The notes: generated from the letters alone by a model not told the origin. Shown: positions 47,379 through 59,951, counted from the first letter of the stretch. The stretch is DNA of 64,000 nucleotides from Terfezia claveryi (GCA_015179025.1 WHUX01000012.1:620001-684000), one strand, 5' to 3'. Numbers and translations: made by a program.

Positions 47379-49642
47379 ATGCCAACTTATCACACTCTCA
47401 AAACTCTCGTTCTTGCAAGCTTAGCCTCTTTTCCTAGTTTGGCTTATGGCCACAAAGATGCCGTGAAACTGTTTCCACAGGGGGCAACTCGTGGGACCAC
47501 ACTCGTTCCATATTTCACCCCCAGGCCACTAGCCAAGAGAGTCCAGGTCGGATTTAAAGAGACGGTGAATAGCATTCAACTTCCAGAATTGGGACAAAGC
47601 GTTGAGTTATTATATGGAGAAGGTAAATATACCCAAATATTATTCATAAATCAAGTCATGTACTTTGGGGCTCAGAATTGACACATACATAAAATGATAC
47701 AAGATCTAGGAGAAGTTCCATCAACAACCGATCCATTCATCACAATAATTGAGTTTTTGCCAGCGCCGAACCGAGCTATTCTCTTACTAGAAGAATATAT
47801 TGTGAGCCCTTGGCATGATGGTAACATCATAAATGTGGCCAAGTGCGAGGGCTCTTTGCCCAAACTGGACCGCGTGATACTGGATATGGTGAAAAATGAG
47901 CAGAAGGTACAAATATTCAATCGCTGGCTTACCAGGGTTTCGAAAGCTGAGGAGCTTGTGGTGGTCACTTCCGACATCATGCGTGGTTGTGGAAGTAAAG
48001 AAAGGAAAGCCTTCCTGTGAGTGCTCAGCCTAATCCAGGATTAAATTCCAACTCAACCTGAACTACCTTTATAACCTTTCATTCGCCTAGGGTCAATTCT
48101 GTCATTACTGAGGGCACTTTGACTACGTTGGATGTAACGCCGATTGAGTGGTCTATGATTTCCCTGAAGATGTCAGTGGAATTCGGAAGGCTTTCCACAA
48201 CTTCACTAACCAAACGCCTTGACCCTGGACTGGTGAGCAAGGTTCTTCGACGAAATGAAAAATCCACTACCACTACCACAGGAAAGACGCCGAAGGCCGG
48301 TAACGATGACGATGACGGCGTAAAAACTGAAGGGTTGATCAAGATTCAACCTGACATCAAGCAGCGCCTTCGGATATTTCCCCTTCCGAATATCATGCCT
48401 ACCATTAACATGAGCCTCCCCTTTGACATCCCGTTTCTTCCGGAGGAGGACGGCCAGAATAGCGAAACAAAACAGGACCCAGGCCTTACTGTTACATGCG
48501 TGGATTGCACTCTCAGCGGTGTTATGAGTTACTACGGAAAGCTAGATGCGGACCTCACATTCACAAGTGGCCTCAAGCTCAACCAGGCGTATATTGTTGT
48601 AAATGTAACTGAGGACCTGAAGGCAACGGTAAATCTCGAGGTTGCAACTGGTGAACGGCCTTTCCAATATTCCTTGCAGCAAAGCATTTTTCCTGCGCTC
48701 GGTTCTCAAACTGGAATTGTTCTAGCTTCATTCGGTGTCACTGGAGTCATCGAAATCAGACCCTATTTCGACTATGCCATCGGAGGTAGCATTGAAGTCG
48801 GGGCGCCAAAGACCAATGTGACTTTCGGCGGGGAGTTGCGTGTAAAAAAGGGTGCAACATTACGATGGGATTTAGCACAGGAAACAAGCTCACAGAGTGG
48901 ATGGGATGTTGAGGTGACCACTTTCCCCATGAAGATCAACGAAGCGGATAAGGGCAACTTCACACTCGGCCTCAACATCTCATCGATCCCTTCGATCCAG
49001 ATGAGCCTTGAGATTGGTTCTGCACTTGGTGAAGCTCCAATTCAAGTGGGTGCAAAGCTTGCAATGATTCTGCCCCGGCTATACACCAAATCTACACTAG
49101 TACGGGAAGTGACGGCATTGTGTACACCACCCGGGCCGGATGACTTCACATATCTTCCCTATGGTATTGAATTTGAGTCCGGCATTTACACAGCCTTGAT
49201 CGGGGAGCTTTTTGCCACCGTCGATTTCGACCTGGGCACTGGGAACGTGACATTAAGTGCAAATGCCGCTTATGAATACATCATCTGGGAGAAAACGTTT
49301 CCATTCAAGGATGCTTGCTTCCTCTTCGGGGACTCGAAAACTGGGCAAGGTGTACTCCGTGACACTAGTCTACCTGATACTGTGGGAGAATGGGTGTTTG
49401 ATATTCAGAAGATTGAAGCAAAATTTAAACAGTCGGGAGAGATCCCAGCGGGTATTGACACGAAGAAATTGTCTGAGGTGCAAGGGCTGCCAGAGGACCT
49501 TAGAACTGCGTTGGTGAAGCTGAATGACAAAAATAATACACCGAACGCGACAACGGGCCACTCGCAAGATAACAGCGGGTTGAGGTTGGAAGTGAGTATT
49601 TGGACGATGGCAATTGTTGCATTTGGGAGTGCATTCTTTTGA
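47379..49642 (+). CDS. Secreted, probably GPI-anchored protein, 702 aa
   Basis: Three exons: 47379-47622, 47704-48016 and 48091-49642, with introns of 81 and 74 bp. The joined frame is 703 codons. The first acceptor is AAG, unusual but the only one keeping phase. ATG 47379 opens a signal peptide (TLKTLVLASLASFPSLAYG). Exon 1-2 (to about residue 190) has a beta-rich domain (VNSIQLPELGQSVELLYGEG, then TIIEFLPAPNRAILLLEEY). A second beta-rich domain from about residue 330 begins TVTCVDCTLSGVMSYYGKL. The C-terminus is a hydrophobic tail (LEVSIWTMAIVAFGSAFF) after a Ser/Gly/Asn stretch, as in GPI signals. It resembles uncharacterised fungal secreted proteins annotated with DUF7029/DUF7223-type domains, from memory only. 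Likely cell-surface. Confidence 0.75.
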
Positions 49643-50099
49643 TATGTATGCATGAAAATACAGAGGGTCATGTCATATAATTTAGGATTTGCAGTTATCT
49701 CTGGCTTGGAGAGTTTTGTGACTGCCTATTTTCGAAAGGAGTCGGGGTGGCGTGTTTTATGATAGGCATGTGTGAAGGAAAAGGCTTTTGGCCCCTTGAG
49801 GATTGGTTAAAAAAATGGAATAAATTATGTTATCTGAAAAGCTCAAGAACTCAAAAACGGAATTTACTGTGTTCTAATGCTAGGCTGATTTATTTTGGGG
49901 GGTGATTTAAACAAATTTACTATGCATCTCCCACGGATATCAATGTCACCACAGATTGAGGAGCGGATAAACTAGTAAAACTTTAACATAAAAAAAAAGA
50001 AAAAAGAAAAAAAAGAAGTACTCCGGTAGTTCCACAGAAATCCCCGAGATGGGCTTCTGTGAGATCATAGCCGAATAAGTTGCAATTCATAGCTATATC
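49643..50099. other. Convergent 3' flanks with A-rich repeat
   Basis: Lies between two convergent genes. An AAAAGA-type run is at 49989-50016. Confidence 0.5.
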
Positions 50100-51207
50100 C
50101 TAGCAAATCATCTCGAACTTCCTCTCATTTGCACCAGCCCTCAACACACCCCAATTCTGTTCTGCTCCTCCAACACCTCCCATATCGGGCTTATTAGGCT
50201 CATCTACCCCCTCAAACCACACCCAGGGAATTTTCTCTTTGTGCATCCAACATCCAACATCCTTCCAGTATTTCTCAGCATTTGGTAAATCACCGAATGA
50301 AGCCCCATAGACTCCTACACTAGGCCACCCGGTCTCTCCAAAAGCAATCACCTTATCGGGGTCATCGGCTAGGAGGTCACGGAACTTGTGCAGGACTTGG
50401 GTCATCTGAATTTGTGCATCATCAACATGGGTTTGAGTCCAAAATGGATAGGTATTGACATTGACGTGGTCAGCGGCCTGCAGGACCTGTTGATTGTAAG
50501 GGAGAGCAAGGGAACTACCGGTATCGGCACAACCAACGGGAATTCCCGTGAGCCCAAATTCATTTTGAACCATTTGCTTAATATCGCATATCTGGGAACT
50601 TATTTCCCATGCGCTCATCTCCCCGCGGTATAAGTGCTCGCTGCCAACACTAATCCCCGCGAGCCAAGTATAAGCATCTGGGAATGCTTGGAGAGCCTGG
50701 CGAAGGGCTTCTTTCTCCTGCTCGTAACGACCACCACGACCAGTCCAGAGCGTGGCCCAGATTTTTGTGTTGGTGTTGATAGCTGCTGGGATGGCTTTGA
50801 AGAAGCCCCCACAGTCACTAGTGGAGAAAAGCTTGAAGACGACTTGTGGGAGCCCTAGGGATGCGACGGCGGCTGACAGTTGCTCGAACTCATGCTGCCA
50901 ATGGTGGGGAAGTTTGCAGGTCAGGTCAGGCTAGACGAATTAGTAACAGGCACTGTGGACCAAGCGGTCCGGGGACAAGAAGTATGAATATGTCGATCAT
51001 GAAACGACATAAACCGAACGTGCCGGGTGAAATGAGACCTACATTATGAAGTCCCAGATTGAAGCCACCATAATACCGGAGTTGTGCCTCTGGATTGAAA
51101 ATATTATTGGGGCATGCGCTACGGCCATCCACTAGAGTGGGTTGGGAAAGCAAAACACCCACGACGGTAGCTATAGTAGCGGAGGGCAAGGCTATGGAAA
51201 ACTTCAT
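50100..51207 (-). CDS. Secreted GH17 beta-1,3-glucanase
   Basis: Two exons, 51207-51043 and 50930-50100, joined across a 112-bp GT..TAG intron at a codon boundary, giving 331 aa. A signal peptide (MKFSIALPSATIATVVGVLL) is followed by YYGGFNLG near the mature N-terminus. GH17 landmarks are KLFSTSDCGGF, IWATLWTG, SVGSEHLYRGE (acid/base Glu about 153), VNTYPFWTQTH, and FGETGWPSVG (nucleophile Glu about 254) near the end of strand 8. The length suits the family and both catalytic residues are present, so it should be active. No C-terminal anchor is seen, so it is probably secreted or wall-bound, acting on cell-wall beta-1,3-glucan. Confidence 0.92.
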
Positions 51208-52805
51208 ATCGAAAAAGTGAACGCTAATTACTAGAGAGAAGAAACTTTTGCGAAGATTCAAGGTGGGTGAGAGGATTTGGTTTATAAATCCCATGTTGGT
51301 TTTTCATATGTTCCTTCTCGGAAGTTTTGCTGGCAGGAATCCTAGAATTACCCTCAAGTTGAGAAAGCTAGAAGTCTGTCCGTCGTCACAATGTTTAATT
51401 AATCATATCATGAATATAAACCGAAAGAATTAGGAGAAGACAACTATATCGACCTCACCACAGGCAGGAATATTCTGGAAGTATAATTATAAATGCCCAT
51501 TCCCGATCCAAGTAATGGTTCAGAGAAACGTCTATCTGCTCTGTGCAAACAAAAAATAGTAGGGACAGGTCAACGTGAATACATACCGGCTCATAGCACT
51601 ACTCCTTCTAAATCTATTCTTGCTGGTATCTGTACATGTCAAAGCGCATTTCAAAATCCGTCCCAGTCAGAATTAGTTGTTCAGAGAAATTATATTACAA
51701 GCAGCACTAGAATATATACTAATAACGCATGTGATTCTCTTCTAAGTCCTTACTCGAAGTCAATAGTCCTGTTCTCTGCTACCAAGACCAATTTGGGCTA
51801 GTCTTGGGAAACCGGTGCTGACTAGTACGAGTGCAGTTCCTTACAATAAAGTGTAGGGGCTTCATCCTCCTACAAGAAAAGGTACGGAAAGAACAAGTGA
51901 AAGGTGTTCTGTAAAGTAATTCGTCATTTAGCTTTGTAGTCGTCAAGAAGCCTATTTGGATTAGGGCCACTCTATCATGTGTGTCCACAGCGGAGGGGGA
52001 ATTTTGCCGGGCGCACGTGTCTTTCCGCCACCGCGGGTTAAAATCTAATGAAAGTGCAGTGGAAGGTAGAGAATCCCTCCTTTGGATGGTACTGTGATTT
52101 TTTTTTTATTTTAAAAAAACCTATTATAATATGCACGCTTTTAGTGCTGCATGCACACTTCCCAAGGTGAGAGCAATCTAGTCTTATGCATTACCCTGAA
52201 GCCAAGGCAGGTGGAGGAGTCTCTGATCCGCAAGGGTCCTTATATTATGATTCGTATATTAACTAGGGCATCTTTGTGAACTGCCTTTTCAAGGAAAGAT
52301 GCTGATCGTGTTACGGCATACCGGATATGTGTTCCTCGATTTCCTAGAAAGCTCGACACATGCAGGGATAATCATGCTAGTCGTTGATATAAATTTTCAG
52401 TAGCTGTCAATGCCTCGGCTAAAAAATTGAACTATAGAAGAAGTGGTACCGTAAGATTATTGAATATGGAGAACTCACACCCATAGCGCTTAATTCAACC
52501 CTGCAGCGGCGGCTTAAGTAGCTTGAGGCACAAAATTGTTGATTTCGCGATAGGTTGTCCGGGGTGACTTTGGGAACTGCCAGCAAAGTAAAGAGATGCT
52601 CTGCCGCAGTTATATTGGTCTAAAATAATTAACAACAAGTATGTGAATTCAAACCCTCCAAGCGATAAACGACATGCCAAGAAATAAGAACACCACCAAT
52701 CAGTTATGAGCACTGGCAGAACCGAGACATGTTCTGGAAATAAATAATACCCTATCTCCTGCAAAAAAATCCGCAACCGACACGCCAGAAAAAATACTGG
52801 AACCC
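51208..52805. other. Intergenic, nothing recognised
   Basis: Short frames on both strands only. A T-rich tract lies near 52098-52112. Confidence 0.4.
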
Positions 52806-52851
52806 TTAATCACCTCTTCTATCCCGAATTTCGTTAGCTGTCATGCGATTC

Positions 52852-52883
<32 letters not shown>

Positions 52884-54059
52884 ACTACCGGCGAGCACGA
52901 TTCCTTCTTCATCGTTCACGGCTCCCCCATGCTGCCATACAATCGTATTGTCATCTTCATCATCACTATCTCCACCAACAAGTACCCGACCTTCTTCTTC
53001 GGTACCATCCCGTCGCGCACCGGTACGAGAACTCCGGTGTCCCCTTTCCGCATTCTCATATCCCGCTTCTTCGTCATCATACCTTCCTCCCGTAGGCCCC
53101 CTCGCTAGGATCTCTCCAATACCACCTTCATCCGCACTAACACTCACACCACCCCTTCCTCCGGGTCGCCGCACTCCGCGGGACGCCCCAAATCGATCTC
53201 TTGCCCAGTCCCTCCAGCTTCCTCCGGTGGTTCCCTTTAATGCCCTCTCGCCTTCATGTGAACCGAAAACCCATCTTAGTAAAAGTCCACCAGTCACCCA
53301 ATCCTCGTGGTCGAGAACACCTCCGGACCGGAGCTTGACACGCTGTCGCCGCCAGTAGACCCACGCAAATTCGAGGTACATGTATGTCTGAACAACTGCA
53401 GCGATGGCAGGTAAGGGGTCGAACCATCCGGTTTTAATTCGCCGCTCAATCCAGTTGAGGATGTAGAGGAAGCGGTAGCTACCTAGGGCGAGGAGGTAGT
53501 ATGAGTTGATTACTGTCGGGGTGGAGATGTGGGAGAGGAGAGAAAGTTGCGGGAGGAGGTGGAGAGCTTCTATGGGATAGGAAATATTCCACAGAATCTA
53601 CACTTTGTTAGCAATGTTACATTTCCGGGAATTATCGGGGGATGGCACGGTTGTAAATTCAAATCCTCTCCGTCCCGCTGAACCCCAGTCTTTCTTGTAG
53701 ACGATCAAGCCTCCAAACAACCCCACCACTACCCCAATAACGAGAATCCACCCCGTCACCCTCCACTCCTTCTCCCCTTCACGACTCCTAGGAAACTTCT
53801 TCAACATGATGTATAGCGTGTACAAGCTCGTAAGAATGTAAAATATTTTCAAAGTTGTGTTGTACCAGTCAAATGTGAATGTCCAGAAGAGATCAAGGTA
53901 TCTGAGGCAGAAGACAAGGAGGTAGAGGATCTGTGTGAGAAACGAGATACCTTCAGCGGAGCGTAGTCGGTGGATGGTGGTGATGAGGATGAGCTTGGAT
54001 GAGAGATGGGTGAAGTCCCCAGCGATACGGAAAAAGTTCTTGTTTTCGAAGACCTCCAT
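52806..54059 (-). CDS. KDEL-receptor-like (Erd2 family) protein with long acidic tail
   Basis: Exons 54059-53649 and 53597-52806 flank a 51-bp intron with a perfect GCTAAC branch, giving about 400 aa. ATG 54059 (MEVFENKNFFRIAGDFTHLS) matches the family start. The frame is open 59 codons further upstream, which I think is untranslated. Seven hydrophobic segments carry family motifs: FRIAGDFTHLSSKLIL, CLRYLDLF, SYPIEALHLLPQLSLL, YYLLALGSYRFLYILNWI and AAVVQTYMYLEFAW. Canonical Erd2 is about 215 aa and returns HDEL/KDEL proteins from Golgi to ER. This one adds about 160 cytosolic residues, Gly/Arg-rich then acidic, with a ten-Asp run encoded by a CGTCAT microsatellite (52854-52883). Longer paralogues exist in filamentous ascomycetes. 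Ligand specificity cannot be read here. Confidence 0.85.
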
Positions 54060-54499
54060 GCTGGGCCCGAGGGAGAGGTCTGGTCTAGATCTGCTAATGA
54101 GATGACAGATGACCTGTCTGTAGAGCTTCCAGTCTCCCTGTCGTTCGAGAATGTGGAGTAGATTGTCGGAGATGGTTTGGTGGTTCCGTTTGTGGAGTCC
54201 TTTGCTTGCGTAAGACTCGGAATGTTGCTGAGCCACAATCCCTCTACGAGGGTCTGATCGAGACTAAGCCACAATTCTTAGTCGCCGGTTGGCGTTTGAG
54301 CTTCTTTGACGTAGAATTTCACACTATGTATACGAACCTAGATGCCAGTGCCGTCTGGAGGTGACGAGTCGACTTGGACTTGTTGTTTACTTCTCCAAGT
54401 GCATCACACTGACGTTACTAGGGGAAAGTTGAGGAGAAAATCATCAAAATACCCATTGAGTACGGAGTAATACAACTCCATAGAAATGCGCAGAAACAT

Positions 54500-54690
54500 T
54501 AGTCTGGTTGGCACCAGAAACATAGCTTAAGACAACTATTAATCAAGAAATATCTAAACTTGGCAGCTGCATCACCCAGATCTAATCAAGCTAGTCTGGT
54601 TGGCACAACACCCTCCTTTGTGTTGACTAAATCAAGCGCTCCATTAATTAGCTACACGCGCTGCCATTTGGTTCTTAGTCTGGTTGGCAT
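54500..54690 (+). repeat. Three copies of TAGTCTGGTTGGCA, about 90 bp apart
   Basis: Copies at 54500-54514, 54592-54606 and 54676-54690, all in the plus orientation. The intervening sequences are not alike, so this is not a simple tandem repeat. Confidence 0.65.
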
Positions 54691-55446
54691 TGGTTCTGCT
54701 TATTTTCTCCAGGTCACACACCTATAGGTAGGGTTGCTACTTACACTGATGTTCAACATCTCTGGAGTTTAAGATCCCATACATTCATTAGCCTGAGAGT
54801 AAGGTGCTTACAATGATTATTTGGAATATTTCAAAATTATACATCTAGGCTATGTATACCCGTAGAGACTCGAGTTATTCAGATCATAAGCCATGGCTGA
54901 CGTGAAACATTATAATTTGAGCGCCAAGATCTACTTATGGCTTTGCTTTATGCCCATACCGAGTTGGTGGAGGAACTGCCTCCAGAAACCACCTGGGCAT
55001 TTGCAGCTATATTCACGGACAGCACTTGTAGATGTTTCCTTGATAGCATTATGGATAATTACAGTACATTTTAACCTCAGACGTTCTCATAACAGTGAGC
55101 ACGGGCATGTCTCGTGAGATCCTGAAACCCGCATATGTCGTTCATATTGCATATGTATGTGATAGCGCTATTGAATAACTCGAGTCGGAGTGCCGTGCAG
55201 CTGTTTGAGTCACCCTGACCGCCTTGTTACATAGTCAGCTAAAGGCCAGCGTACTATGTTCAACCAATGCATACTATTATCAACAAAGTTGCTTAGGGAC
55301 AAGATTAGGGAAGACCGTCTGGTAATATGAAGCTGATGGAGATTATGGAGATTTCTCCTGCACCCAATGGATCCAGCTTCGAATCCGTGGCTTGCCTGCC
55401 TAACTTTGGAATCAAGGATTGGGAGGATACTTTTCAGAGGTCGTTG

Positions 55447-55462
55447 TGCCAAGCAGACTAGG
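55447..55462 (-). repeat. Variant of the dispersed motif
   Basis: TGCCAAGCAGACTAGG differs from the 11914 copy by one base. Confidence 0.55.
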
Positions 55463-55585
55463 AGGATTCGTGTCTGATGATGAGATTGAGTTCATTGCGC
55501 TGCCGATCCGCCAGTAAGCGATCCTCCTACAGAGCCTAACAGAATTAGTATTAGTTCGGTCTGTATATAGATACATCGCTTTTTT

Positions 55586-56619
55586 GGGAAGGGGCTCAGG
55601 CAGAACACGCTAATAATCTTACTATCCTATAAAGGAAAGGCAGCAGCTTAGATATCTAGCTGTTTTGAGAGGTAGCAAAGGGGCTCGTCATGACGAGTAA
55701 CCTAAGGCTATTACAACTCCCAGACCTAACCACACACTTTCCAAAACATCCACTGTTTGCTTCAACCATACCTTAATTCACGCCCACTCCATCCATTACT
55801 TCTACAACATATGCTTTTTGCTCTAATCGCTCCATAATTCTCACGACCGAAGTGCACGAGTATTCGCTCAATCTCAACCTAAACCATACTGGCACGTCCA
55901 TACCACCTCTTCTAACATCATTACAGTATCGGAGGAATAGGGGCTTGGACACTTGTTTTGTTTGTTAATGGTGTGGGAGCATCGGAATAAGAAGTTAATC
56001 CTACTAGTCAAGGAAGACATGAGTGCCTTTGTTCATGAGAAAATGTTATTGTTATTGTTAAGAAAGAGCAGCAGTTTTTATGGGAAGCATAAGGAAGCAA
56101 TCTTTAGGGATTCTTCTGCCACTCTCTCTTAAGCAATGATGATTTAGCAATACATTACTCTTTTCATGCTTTCACAAAATAAGTCACTGAACGGGAAACA
56201 CTTGTAATGGCTGAACGGGAAACACTTGTAATAGCTATATTAGCTGAGTTAAGAAGCCAGGCGGAGCAGAGTCCCGCTCAAGTTTCAACTAGACTAGGCA
56301 CCGCTTATTATATACAACTCACTTTGTAACGGGTTTTCATAGTCTAGTTGGGGTTTTCATACAGTTTAGGATAAGAGCTATCTTTTAATGTTCTCTAGAT
56401 TTTCGTTTATAGGCGATAGCGGATCGGTACATAGTATTGCAATGGGGTGGTCTTCGCGCTGATTGATATGCATGGTCGCGCAATGTTATGTTTAAGAATA
56501 ATAAGCTCGTCATGACGAGCCTCCTTGCGGTACCTCTCAAAACAGCTAGATATATAAGCTGCTGCTTTTCCTTTATAGGATAGTAAAATTATTAGCGTGT
56601 TCTGCCTGAGCCCCTTCCC
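55586..56619. mobile_element. Foldback element with about 112-bp inverted ends
   Basis: Left arm 55586-55697 and right arm 56506-56619 are nearly perfect reverse complements, with a few differences near the inner end. Each arm begins GGGAAGGGGCTCAGGCAG and ends at the small palindrome CTCGTCATGACGAG. The 0.8-kb interior shows no transposase frame and has a tandem 24-bp duplication (GAACGGGAAACACTTGTAAT twice, about 56190-56236). No target-site duplication was identified. The class is unknown. Non-autonomous. Confidence 0.75.
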
Positions 56620-57301
56620 TTTTTTGCGGTATATTCCTATTCCGTCGTCTTGTCTCATGATCAAGAATGCGTTGCCACTAGGTAGTCTAGGTAGTTGTTC
56701 TCCCAATAATACAGCGATGGCCCCTCTCGTATAGGTACATACCTAAAGTACCAGCCTCTTGTATACAAAATTGGATGCATGCGTGCATGTCTGACATGCA
56801 CGCATACCCGTCACGCGGCGGAGGGCCGATCGCTGGCCCTGACGGAAACACCCGTTGACAGGATGTTGTGGGGACCTGGGCCAGCCTGACTATTGTGGAC
56901 CATTATATTATTATAGCGTCTCGCCTTTATACATAGCCTAGTTCAATCATGGCTTGCCGTTGAAACATGCCTTTCATTTACTATACCTGTTTTATGTACT
57001 GTACATGTAAGTTAGGTAGGTAGGCTTAGAACTTTGTTGCATGGATTCTGTATTAGTACATCCCATCCCAATAAAAATTTTAGTCTATAGACATTATACC
57101 TCTGTTTATCAGGCTAACGAGAACTCGAGGAAGCAGATATATCAAAACGTCATGAGTGGAAGAAAAACATATCTCCAATAACATCAAAAAGGAAATCTCG
57201 GGTACGCCGGGGATAAGATGGGGACATATACACGGGTATATGGTGGTTATATGTTACATCCCACAGAGTATGGTAACATACTACTGGAGAAACCTCTCAG
57301 G
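56620..57301. other. Intergenic, nothing recognised
   Basis: Contains an imperfect inverted GCATGCGTGC/GCACGCAT block at 56776-56806. 3' flank of the DUF2985 gene. Confidence 0.4.
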
Positions 57302-58724
57302 CTATGTCAACCCAGCCTCCTTGCTCTTCACCGCCCGCTCCTCATCACGGTCACCCTCCGTACCCCTTGATATCTGGCTCAGTCTCAGTCCTCCCGCATG
57401 GCCACTTTCCCTACCATCACCTCTGCGCGCAGCTCCGGCTTTCTTCACCTTCCTCGCCTCCCGCCATTCTATCCAACCCCCCGCCATAGCTGCCAAACAC
57501 GCTGCCGCAACTGCCGCACCCGTCCCCGCTGCTGGACGATTATATCTCGTCATTCCCCACATTAACCCCGCTAATACCGCTTGAAAATACGTATTAAAAC
57601 AATAAAGATGCACCACAAGGTCCACCTTCCAAGGCTTCCCAAGCCACGTGTTCCATGTGTGGTGAACTCCACGTAGCCTGTCCCATGCTGCAGTGTCCCC
57701 GCGAATGCGATATCGCATTAATAGGTAGAGATCCCGGAATCGCCAAGGGATGAGTCCGAATCCAGTTACGCAGAAGAGAGCATTGAGAATTTGTGAGTCG
57801 ATTTCGACCCATATTCGTCTAGAGGAGTTGATGTCGTGACAGTTAGGATGGCACATTGCGGGGGCGGCGTTGACGAGTAGGAGGAATAGCATCCCACCCC
57901 AGGCGACAACATTGAGAGAATATATTATAATGAGAATGCCCTATTCGAGAACTATTAGTAATGTATATTGAGAGGTCTGGGACAGTACGCACCTTCCAAG
58001 TGAGCGCCCAGGAAAAGAATTTCCGCCATTTTTCTGGGGAATCTGTCGTGTCATTATGGAGACCTTCGACATCATCTCCCGTTTCCCACGATAGATTCCG
58101 ATCTCCGGTAATTGCCTCCATGCCCCGATTGCCATGAAAATTAACATTAACATTATGATTAATCGCATTCCCGACCTCGCCACTTGAAGGAACCATCCCA
58201 CACTCTATTTCCTTCGTCTCTGCTTCCCCAACTATTCCCGTAACCGCCTCCGCCCTCTCTTCCCATTCCCTCTGCTCCTTGTGCCAATCCCCCATAGCCC
58301 TACCATCCCGACTACCCCTTGGTGCACTCCCCTTCCCTCTCTCCGTCGTACTTAAGCTCCTCAAGCTCTCTCCACTCAGCGGTACCCTCATTCTCCGCAT
58401 ACTCATCCTTCGCACTTCTGCCTCCCGCGCCGGTATGTCCTCCAGCTCCTCGAAGAAGACTGAGCTGAGCTCTTGTCGCGCTCGGGAGCGACGGCTGCCA
58501 CGGTCGGGGGTGCTGGTGCTGGCGCTGGGATGGGGGGAGGCGCTGGGATGGGGGGAGATACTGATGATGTCGGGTTCACTACTCGCGTAGCAGAATGTGG
58601 GCGAGGATGGTGGGTCTGTAGAGTGGATTGCGCCTGGACTGGTGGGCGTTGAGGGGAGTGGACTCGGAAGTGCTGGGGGAATGGGGTGGTGGGGTCGTTG
58701 GGTACGTGGCTCTGGGGGATCCAT
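57302..58724 (-). CDS. DUF2985/PLAC8-related membrane protein
   Basis: Exons 58724-57993 and 57940-57302 join across a 52-bp intron (GTGCGT..ATAG) at a codon boundary, 456 aa. The N-terminal 230 residues are Pro/Ser/Arg-rich, with a tandem repeat encoding PHPSAS twice. From about residue 235 the sequence follows fungal DUF2985 proteins: FFSWALTWK, then NVVAWGGMLFLLLVNAAPAM, CHPNCHDINSSRRIWVEIDS, ILNALFCVTGFGLIPWRFRD and KPWKVDLVVHLYCFNTYFQ. Three to four membrane helices are visible. Related PLAC8 proteins act in metal or stress responses in other groups, but the function of the fungal family is not established. The tail is basic. Confidence 0.88.
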
Positions 58725-59951
58725 TATAATTATGGGGTACTATGGTGGTGTATACGTAGCGATCTGCGACACTTTCCCCCTCCTTCTTTGCTTCTAGAAC
58801 GGACGAATGGCGCAGTGGAGCGAAAGTGAAAACGAATGGAATTCGCCGTTGCGAAAATAGTCGCCAGTCGCCAGTGATCAGGATGCTGTCGCATGCGCGG
58901 ACGTCAGGCACGAGAACAAACGCCGGGTGTCGGTATATACCCAACCCAGCCAACTCCCTCAAAATGTCTTCTCCTCCACAGCCACAGCCAGTTTCGGTTA
59001 TTTGAAATCTCCTCAGTTGTTGTGCGATTGCTAAACCAACTCTTGAGTTATTTTGTAGTCTGTCAGAGCCCTTCCGGTCCAGATCTCGATCACTGTCGAT
59101 CGAGCGGTCGAGAGCGCGTGGATCCAGACAATAAGAACTTGATGTACAGAGTAGAGCTGCAATTCCACCTGGCGCGAGATATCTCCCCGCACCCGCTCAG
59201 TCGGTGGCGACGTCTAGGATACGACTGCCAGTGTCGGCGCACCAGTGGCGCTGCGCTATAGCTATGGTGATCGGTACCGCAGCTCGAGTTACGTTTGTCC
59301 GGCGTCGCTTGCTATTGTGATGCATGAAGTTGTATTTACAAGATGAGGTTCAATCCTGTGGAGGAGAGCTCTCTCACAACAAGTGACGGCAACGGAACCA
59401 GAAATAAAAAGACGAGCGACGAAAAGCTTGTTTTGTTCTTAATTTCTGGAGCGATCTCGTTAATGTTGGTTTTTTCCTGCGCGGCGCACGTTAGAACGGT
59501 CCTCTCGCGGAAAACAAGAAAGAAGGGGGAAAGCAGGAACGAGAGCGAAGGTTGGAGGATGCACGCAACGCATCGCGACAGCGTTGATAGATTGTGACCG
59601 ATCTGATCGTGTACATACTGTACATCCTGTACCTACATACATGCAAGCTGCGCACATACTACAGAGCATCGATATTTTGGAGTCGACGCCTTTCAGGGAG
59701 CGAGTGACGGAGATATCTGTACAGATAAGTAAAGTATTATTAGAGCTCCTCATGTCTGCAGAACAAAAATAAAAAAAATGGTCGTGGGGGTCATCTACCG
59801 TATACGGGTGGCATGGGGATGTGCGTGTCGATCTCAGACTCGTCATGCCAAGGGCTACGCTACGGTACCCCTCCTGTCAGGCCCGGAGAGCTGCCACGAG
59901 AGGAGATCAAAAAGGATACGGTAGGTTTGCCCGGGCATGCGATCTTCTCAA
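58725..59951. other. Intergenic, nothing recognised
   Basis: 5' flank of the DUF2985 gene and GC-richer sequence to 59.9 kb. The frames here (58893-59261, 59343-59597) are not protein-like. Confidence 0.4.

Larger units (their letters stand above)
54060..55585. other. Intergenic with cluster of dispersed motifs
   Basis: Three copies of AGTCTGGTTGGCA at 54500, 54592 and 54676 in the same orientation, about 90 bp apart, and a variant at 55447. TACGGAGTA lies at 54460. No gene is supported. Confidence 0.5.

Noticed and set aside
52843..53358. 171-codon plus-strand Ser/Pro-rich frame
   Set aside because: Antisense to the KDEL-receptor-like tail. Composition comes from the CGTCAT repeat and Gly/Arg codons on the other strand.
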